NCBI GenBank assembly: GCA_014155875.1
Contig: JACEFZ010027747.1
Coordinates: 1 to 64,000, forward strand
Direction: 5' to 3'
Source of the DNA: Cepaea nemoralis
Taxonomy: Eukaryota; Mollusca; Gastropoda; Stylommatophora; Helicidae
DNA: 64,000 nt
The translations under genes were made by a program, and so were the position numbers. The notes under the pieces were generated by a model. That model had not been told where the DNA came from and made no database searches. It worked only from the letters and a program-made list of their open reading frames with translations. Shown piece by piece: positions 58,261 through 64,000 of the stretch (positions are counted from its first letter, which is position 1; every line of letters starts with the position of its first letter).

Positions 58261-58884
58261 CACGTAGAAACAATAAGCCATCAAGTCAGCGATGGAGAAG
58301 GACGCATGAACTTTTAAGTACGAGAGAATACCATCTGGCATTACTTGAATCGTTAATTAATTTGGAAGAAGGGACTAAGGAAGAATAGAAAGAGAGGCTA
58401 TGAGAGAAATGAGGCTGAAAATTACCATCAAAACCAAATGAAAATATTACTTATTTTATATGGAAACTAATTATCATACCATAATTGATGTGTCATTTTT
58501 GATATGATTACCAAGGACCGTCAAATAAAAGAGATAGCAAAACCTGAAATATGCTGAGACTGGCTTATGAATGTTTCTACGCTCCCAAATGTTGAGAGAT
58601 TTCGTTGTTCTCACTTTGAAATTACTTCCATCGTTGACTTCGGTTTGCTTCATGAATTGAGAATGTTTAACGGGCCACTATACGACACGGCTACCATAGA
58701 CGCCTCTGAGTTGGATGGCCCTAATGGTGGGCGACCCTGCTAAACCAGGACTATGTATTTAATATGCTTCATCTCTTGGAGAAGGGTACATCAATTCTTT
58801 ACCAGGAGAGATCGGGCTGTTGACCAGACAGAAACAGAGAAACACACTTTATAATATGCGTTTTGTTGTTGCTACTGCTGTTGC
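58261..58884. other. Unassigned sequence
   Basis: The first ~125 bp continue an open plus-strand frame to 58388 without recognisable features. No gene called. Confidence 0.35.
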
Positions 58885-59000
<116 letters not shown>

Positions 59001-59154
59001 CGGACTTTATTTTCAAAGGGTAACAAATTGGGCACGCAGTCCCGTCTTACATTCGGCCCTTCCAATCACTCATCTTTCGTTCATCAATAGTGCATAGAAA
59101 AAACATTGTCAAATGAATGTTGTAAACATAAACAATGCATATTACAATGTTAGG

Positions 59155-59955
59155 AGACACATCCACCACCCACGCACACATCCTCCATTAACCTACACAT
59201 CCCCCACCCACACACACTCCAACCAACCACATATCCCATCCACCCACACCTCAAGCACACATACATTCCCCAACCCACACATCCCCCACCCACACACACA
59301 TCCCCACCCACTCACATATCCCGCACCATTACTCACCAACAATCACCCACCCACATATCCTCCTCCACCCACACATCTCCAACCACCCAGCCAAACACAC
59401 ATCCTTCAACCACACATCCCACACGCACACACACACATCTCCCAGCAATCTCACATATCCCGCACCTACTCACATACAAATTCCGCACCCACCCACATAA
59501 TCTCCCATCTCCCCCAGCCCACTCACAGATCCCGAGCCCACCCATACAAACATCCTCCACCATCTCCTAACCTACACACATTCACCACCCACATATCCTC
59601 TACCCATCCACACATCCTCCACTCACCCATCCCGCAACCAAACATCCCTTAACCACACATCCCTTAACCACACACCTTTACCCATATACAATCACCCACC
59701 CACACATCCTCTACCCACTCACCCATCCCCCAGCCACACATTGCTTAACCACACACCCCTACCCATATACACACATCCCCACCCACACACACATCTCCCC
59801 ACCTATGCACACATCCCTCACACACATCCCCACCCACCAACACATCCCCCATTCACAAACACACACCTCCCATCCACGCACACCCAACCCACACACACAC
59901 ACACACACATCCCCCACCCATACACTCATCCCCCTCACACATCCCTCTACACACG
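59155..59955. repeat. CA/CCC-rich degenerate minisatellite
   Basis: Many variants of CCCACACATCC and CACCCACCCACAC cover 800 bp. A clearer ~60-bp repeat (ACCACACATCCCTTAACC, CTACCCA) is at about 59640-59765. The 179-codon HPPT-type frame is an artefact. Confidence 0.85.
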
Positions 59956-60125
59956 TACTCACGAGAGACAGAAGTAGAGAGCAAGCGAGTGGGAAAGGAA
60001 GACAAAGACAGTGTAAGGGCCTAAAAAGAAGGATACGAAATTCCTGGAACAAACAATAGAGCTCAACAGAGCTTTTGTACTCAATGTATAGAGAGATTTA
60101 AATTTGCTAGATTGGGGTTAACAGT

Positions 60126-60352
60126 TATAGCTGCATATTCTTTACAGGGCGTTTGCAGTCACACCGGAATATTTTGCTGTTGTTGATGTCTTGTCAAGTT
60201 TACGTTCAGTAGTTTGCCATTGCTTTCTGAACGACCGGCACCTATACCATTTACGGAAAAAAAACCCAGCGCAACGTGGTCTGCTGCCAAATCGCGCGCA
60301 GCTGTGTTTCGAACTCGGATATACGGGATCACGAAATGCGTTCGTAAGAGAT
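60126..60352 (-). repeat. SINE S1
   Basis: Minus-strand copy: B box GAGTTCGAAACACAGCTGCG at the head side, core GTTCAGAAAGCAATGGCAAAC, tail side AAAGAATATGCAGC. Confidence 0.8.
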
Positions 60353-60410
60353 TGGGGTAGGGTGCGGTAATATACATACACAATTTTCTGTACGCTTTCA
60401 TCACGTTTGG

Positions 60411-61637
60411 GGAATGTTGTTGTTGTTATTGTTGCCTCTGCTGTTGTTGTTGTTATTGTTGCTACTACTGTTGTTGTTGTTATTGTTGCTACTACTGCTG
60501 TTGTTGTTGTTATTGTTGCTACTGCTGTTGTTGTTGTTATTGTTGCTACTACTGTTGTTGTTGTTGTTATTGTTGCTACTACTGCTGCTGTTGTTGTTAT
60601 TGTTGCTACTACTGTTGTTGTTGTTGTTGCGGCTGTTGTTGTTGTTGTTGCTACTACTGCTGTTGTTGCTGCTGCTGTTGTTGTTGCTACTACTGCTGGT
60701 GTTGCTGTTGTTGTTGTTGCTACTACTGCTGTTGTTGTTGTTGTTGCTGTTGTTGTTGCTACTACTGCTTCTGTTGCTGCTGTTGTTGTTGTTGTTGCTA
60801 CTACTGCTGCTGTTGTTGTTGTTGCTACTACTGCTGCTGTTGTTGTTGTTGCTACTACTGCTGGTGTTGCTGTTGTTGTTGTTGCTACTACTGCTGGTAG
60901 TGCTGTTGTTGTTGTGCTGTTTCTGCTTCTGTTGCTGCTGTTGTTGTTGTCGCTACTACTGCTGCTGTTGCTGCTGCTGTCGTTGTTATTGTTGCTACTA
61001 CTGTTGTTGTTGTTGATGCTACTACAGCTGTTGTTGCTGCTGCTGTTGTTGTTGTTGCTACTACTGCTGTTGTTGCTACTGTTGTTGTTGTTGCTACTAC
61101 TGCTGGTGTTGCTGTTGTTGTTGTTGCTACTACTGTTGTTGTTGTGCTGCTACTGCTTCTGTTGTTGTTGTTGCTACTACTGCTGCTGTTGCTGTTGTTG
61201 TTGTTGCTACTACTGTTGTTGCTGTTGTTGCTGCTGCTACTACTTTTGTTGTTGTTGTTGTGCTGCTACTGCTTCTGGTGTTGTTGTTGCTACTACTGCT
61301 GTTGCTGTTGTTGTTGTTGCTACTACTGTTGTTGTTGTTGTTATTGTTGCTACTGCTGTTGTTGCTGCTACTGTTGTTGTTGTTGCTACTACTGCTGTTG
61401 TTGCTGTTGTTGTTGTTGTTGCTACTACTGCTGGTGTTGCTGTTGTTGTTGTTGCTACTACTGCTGTTGTTGCTGCTGTTGTTGTTGCTACTACTGCTGG
61501 TGTTGCTGTTGTTGTTGTTGCTACTACTGTTGTTGTTGTTGTTGTTGTTGTTGTGCTGCTACTGCTTCTGTTGTTGTTGTTGCTACTACTGTTGTTGCTG
61601 TTGTTGTTGCTACTACTGCTGCTGTTGCTGCTGCTAG
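60411..61637. repeat. 1.2-kb TTG/CTG triplet array
   Basis: An imperfect (TTG)n/(CTG)n tract with a repeating ~36-bp pattern TTGTTGCTACTACTGCTG. Because the period is three, all three forward frames stay open (413, 200 and 185 codons of poly-V/A, poly-L and poly-C). These are not genes. The end abuts ordinary sequence at GCTGCTAGAGACCC. Confidence 0.95.
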
Positions 61638-61985
61638 AGACCCTGTAGACTCGAAGTTGTCCACTCTTGTAGAACTCAGCGGACAGGGCATTGTACGATA
61701 GGCAGGCTAGAAACACGATGATTTCAAGCAAGCTGCCCAAGCGGTGGTTGCAAGACGTGGGTGCTGATCGTCTACCATCATCACTTGGCTTGGCTCGACA
61801 ATCCACGTATTACAGCTAAGTGACATATTAACGTCAACACTTCCGAATATACTTGTGTTAGTGTCTTAAGAAGTTCGCATGTGTTTCCTTATGAAGATTG
61901 TCTACCCGCGACGTCCTTTCTGTCACTTACGATTGAGTTCTAGTAGTGCCGACCTTCGCTGTGTGCTGACTAGACTATAGAGGGA
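61638..61985. other. Unassigned sequence
   Basis: No gene or repeat was recognised. Confidence 0.35.
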
Positions 61986-61989
61986 CGTT

Positions 61990-62235
61990 TTTCCATCCGT
62001 CGAGCTTCTCATTCATGTTTTATGTTTTTCCATCCGTCGAGCTTCTCAGTCATGTTTTATGTTTTTCCATCCGTCACCTTCTCATTCATGTTTTATGTTT
62101 TTCCATCCGTCACCTTCTCAGTCATGTTTTATGTTTTTCCATCCGTCACCTTCTCAGTCATGTTTTATGTTTTTCCATCCGTCACCTTCTCAGTCATGTT
62201 TCATGTTTTTCCATCCGTTGACCTTGTCAGTCATA
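61990..62235. repeat. 37-bp minisatellite
   Basis: Six to seven units of TTTTTCCATCCGTCACCTTC plus TCAGTCATGTTTTATGT. Several open frames (HVLCFSIRHLLS type) derive from it. Confidence 0.95.
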
Positions 62236-62560
62236 TTTTGTGTGTTTATTGGAACTGGCAGCAGCCACCTCCCCAACCCCACTTCTCATTTTTTTAATGC
62301 CAACTGTAGATCTTCTTGACATCCAACAATATGTTAACATTCTTGAATAGAAGAACTAAATATTCTATAGTGCGTCGACATTTATCAGGAGATCTTCTTC
62401 ATACGCACAATAGGTCGACTGTCTCGGGTAGAAGAATGAAACAGTCTGTAGTTTGATGAATAGTATAAGTAGAAATAAACATTCTAGACTGTATCGACAA
62501 GAACCAGGAGAGCTTCTGGACATCTGCAATATGTGTAATTTCTTGAGTAGGAAAAGTATC
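62236..62560. other. Unassigned sequence
   Basis: Degenerate ~115-bp repeats of GTAGAAGAACTAA, CGACA and GGAGATCTTC occur at 62345-62530 and again near 62830-62890. No gene. Confidence 0.4.
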
Positions 62561-62803
62561 AGTTAGTTGCATATCCTTTACAGAACGCTGCAGTCAACTC
62601 CAGCCTATTTTGGGTGTCTGTGATCTCTTGGTAAGTTTACTTTTAGTAGTTTGTCATAACTTTCTGAAAAGACCGGCACCCATACCATTTTATAAAACAC
62701 CCAACGCAAGGCCGTCTGCTGTCCAATTGTCCTCTGCTGTATTTCGAACGTGGTATGTGAGTTTACAAACCGCGTCCGTAAACTCTAGGCCACGGAGCCG
62801 GCT
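62561..62803 (-). repeat. SINE S1
   Basis: Minus-strand full-length copy, ending CCACGGAGCCGG on the plus strand at the tRNA-head side and GTTAGTTGCATATCC at the tail side. Confidence 0.8.
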
Positions 62804-62942
62804 GGAAGTAGTAAACATTGTATAGGGTGTCGACATGCAGTAGAAGATCTTCTCCATATCTTACAGCATGTCAAGAGTAGACGAACTAAGCATGTTATAA
62901 CGACTCGAGTTGGTTGTTGTGTACTTGTCACTCATAGTTGAT

Positions 62943-63145
62943 AACTGCAATGTTTTTTTGGCTGTTCGTGATTCCTGGGCAAGTTTACGTTCAATAGTTT
63001 GCCATTGCCTTCTGAACGATCGGCACCCATACCATTTCATAAAAGACCAACGTAAGGCAGTCTGCTGCCAAATCGCCCACAGCTGTGTTTCTAACGCAGT
63101 TATGCGGGATTACTGTGTCCGAAATCCTACGCCACGGAGCAGGCA
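62943..63145 (-). repeat. SINE S1, tail missing
   Basis: Minus-strand copy with tRNA head, B box CTGCGTTAGAAACACAGC and core; the 3' end is lost. Confidence 0.75.
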
Positions 63146-63159
63146 CAGTTGATAGTACA

Positions 63160-63835
63160 AGGCCAGAAGGAAGCAGTTAATACAGGTATAGGAAACCTGC
63201 AGTGGGTTAAACAATCTACATGTAATACGGGTAAAGAAACTTGCAGTGGATTGATTACACAATCTACAGATAATACAGATAAAAGAACCTAGCAATGATT
63301 AAACAACCTACATGTAATACATGAATACGGCCTTAGCTAGGGGTTAAACAATGTACAGATAATACAGGTATGAGCAACTTGATATGGGTTAAACATTCTG
63401 CAGATAATACAGGTACAAGAACCTAGCAATGGGTTAAACAACCTACATGTAATACATGAATACGGCCTTAGCTAGGGGTTAAACAATGTACAGATAATAC
63501 AGGTATGAGCAACTTGAAATGGGTTAAACATTTTGCAGATAATACAGGTATAAGAAACTTGCAATGGGTTAAACAACCTACAATTAATACAGATATAAGA
63601 ACCCAGCTAGGGGTTACCCACTCTACTATTAATACAGGTATGAGAAACTAGGAATGGGTTAAACATTTTGCAGATAGTACAGGTACAAGACACTTGCAAT
63701 GGGTTAAACATTCTGCAGTTAATATAGGTATAAGAAACTTGCAGTTGGTTAAACAATCTACGGTCAATACAAGTAAACTTGGAATGAGTTAAACATTTTG
63801 CAGATAATACAGGTGTAAGAAACTTGTAATGGGTT
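63160..63835. repeat. ~45-bp minisatellite with ~130-bp higher-order duplication
   Basis: Units contain AATACAGGTATAAGAAACTT, GCAATGGGTTAAACA and CCTACAGAT. A larger block including CATGAATACGGCCTTAGC is repeated at about 63290-63415 and 63420-63545. Confidence 0.85.
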
Positions 63836-64000
63836 AAATGTGGTTTCTAAAGAAAATGCAAAGAATACCATGGACAGACAGAAAAACCAATGAACAAGTT
63901 CTTCAAGAAACAAATGAAGATCGTAAACTGATTAGAGTCATTAGACGTAGACAGTCAAAATGTTTGGGCATGTTATGAGAAGAAATGACTTGGAGAACTT
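63836..64000 (+). pseudogene. LINE fragment running off the window end
   Basis: Nucleotide match to 11498-11661 of the intact LINE (TGGTTTCTAAAGAAAATGCA, AGAATACCATGGACAG, ATGAACAAGTTCTTCAAG). One base is lost near 63960 (CAAAATGTTTGGGC against CACAACTTTTTGGGC), so the frame is broken. It continues past 64000. Confidence 0.85.

Noticed and set aside
59113..59977. Pro/His/Thr-rich ORFs of 179 and 78 aa
   Set aside because: They come from a degenerate CA/CCC minisatellite.
60407..61648. 413-aa ORF and overlapping 200-, 185- and 125-aa ORFs
   Set aside because: They are translations of a TTG/CTG triplet array in every frame and have no sequence complexity.

Overview
This looks like nuclear DNA of an invertebrate animal, very repeat-rich, with no host gene I can name. 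The evidence is non-LTR retrotransposons, Ty3/gypsy-type gag genes with CCHC knuckles, a fossil hAT transposase with a BED-like start, GT-AG splice signals, TATA-box promoters, tRNA-derived SINEs and many microsatellites. The gag, SINE and LINE types suggest a mollusc or another lophotrochozoan, but that is inference. Nothing points to a prokaryote or a free virus.

Layout. 1-5 kb: a ~147-bp satellite, fragments of two LINE families and one SINE. 4.5-31.4 kb: one degenerate hAT transposase gene (4542-5695, 30057-30170, 31014-31406), split by a 24.3-kb element at 5702-30050. I read that element as a single giant inverted repeat (a fold-back) with arms of about 5.7 kb once later insertions are removed. 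Its ends read AGTAG...CTACT and it is flanked by a 6-bp duplication (ATTACC/ACTACC). Its inner arms hold a PC4-like coactivator-domain gene, a 137-aa gene of unknown function and a 50-aa ORF. Each gene is intact in only one arm. The left arm took in a 3.24-kb unknown insertion (duplication GTACC), a 2.3-kb LINE (GAGGAGA) and a SINE. The right arm took in a gag-bearing LTR element. The opposite arm keeps the empty site in each case, fully or in part.

31.4-40.7 kb: three ~765-bp LTRs enclose two internal regions, the whole flanked by CTATC. Both internal regions encode gag and protease and then jump to what looks like an integrase zinc-finger remnant; no reverse transcriptase is present. The first internal region has a further 3.4-kb deletion at a 5-bp microhomology.

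40.7-64 kb: a SINE- and minisatellite-dominated tract. It holds nine SINE-family copies or fragments counting the one at 2.8 kb, decayed LINE pieces, a 1.6-kb array of a 47-bp unit, a 1.2-kb TTG/CTG triplet array and several shorter minisatellites. One exon-like ORF (42129-42473, minus) could be a genuine unrecognised gene piece.

How it fits together: most of the window is a stack of insertions whose order can be read from target-site duplications and from the two arms of the palindrome. The hAT gene is oldest, the palindromic element inserted into it, and the LINE, SINE and LTR elements entered the palindrome later. All coordinates and family calls were read by eye from sequence; no database search was run.
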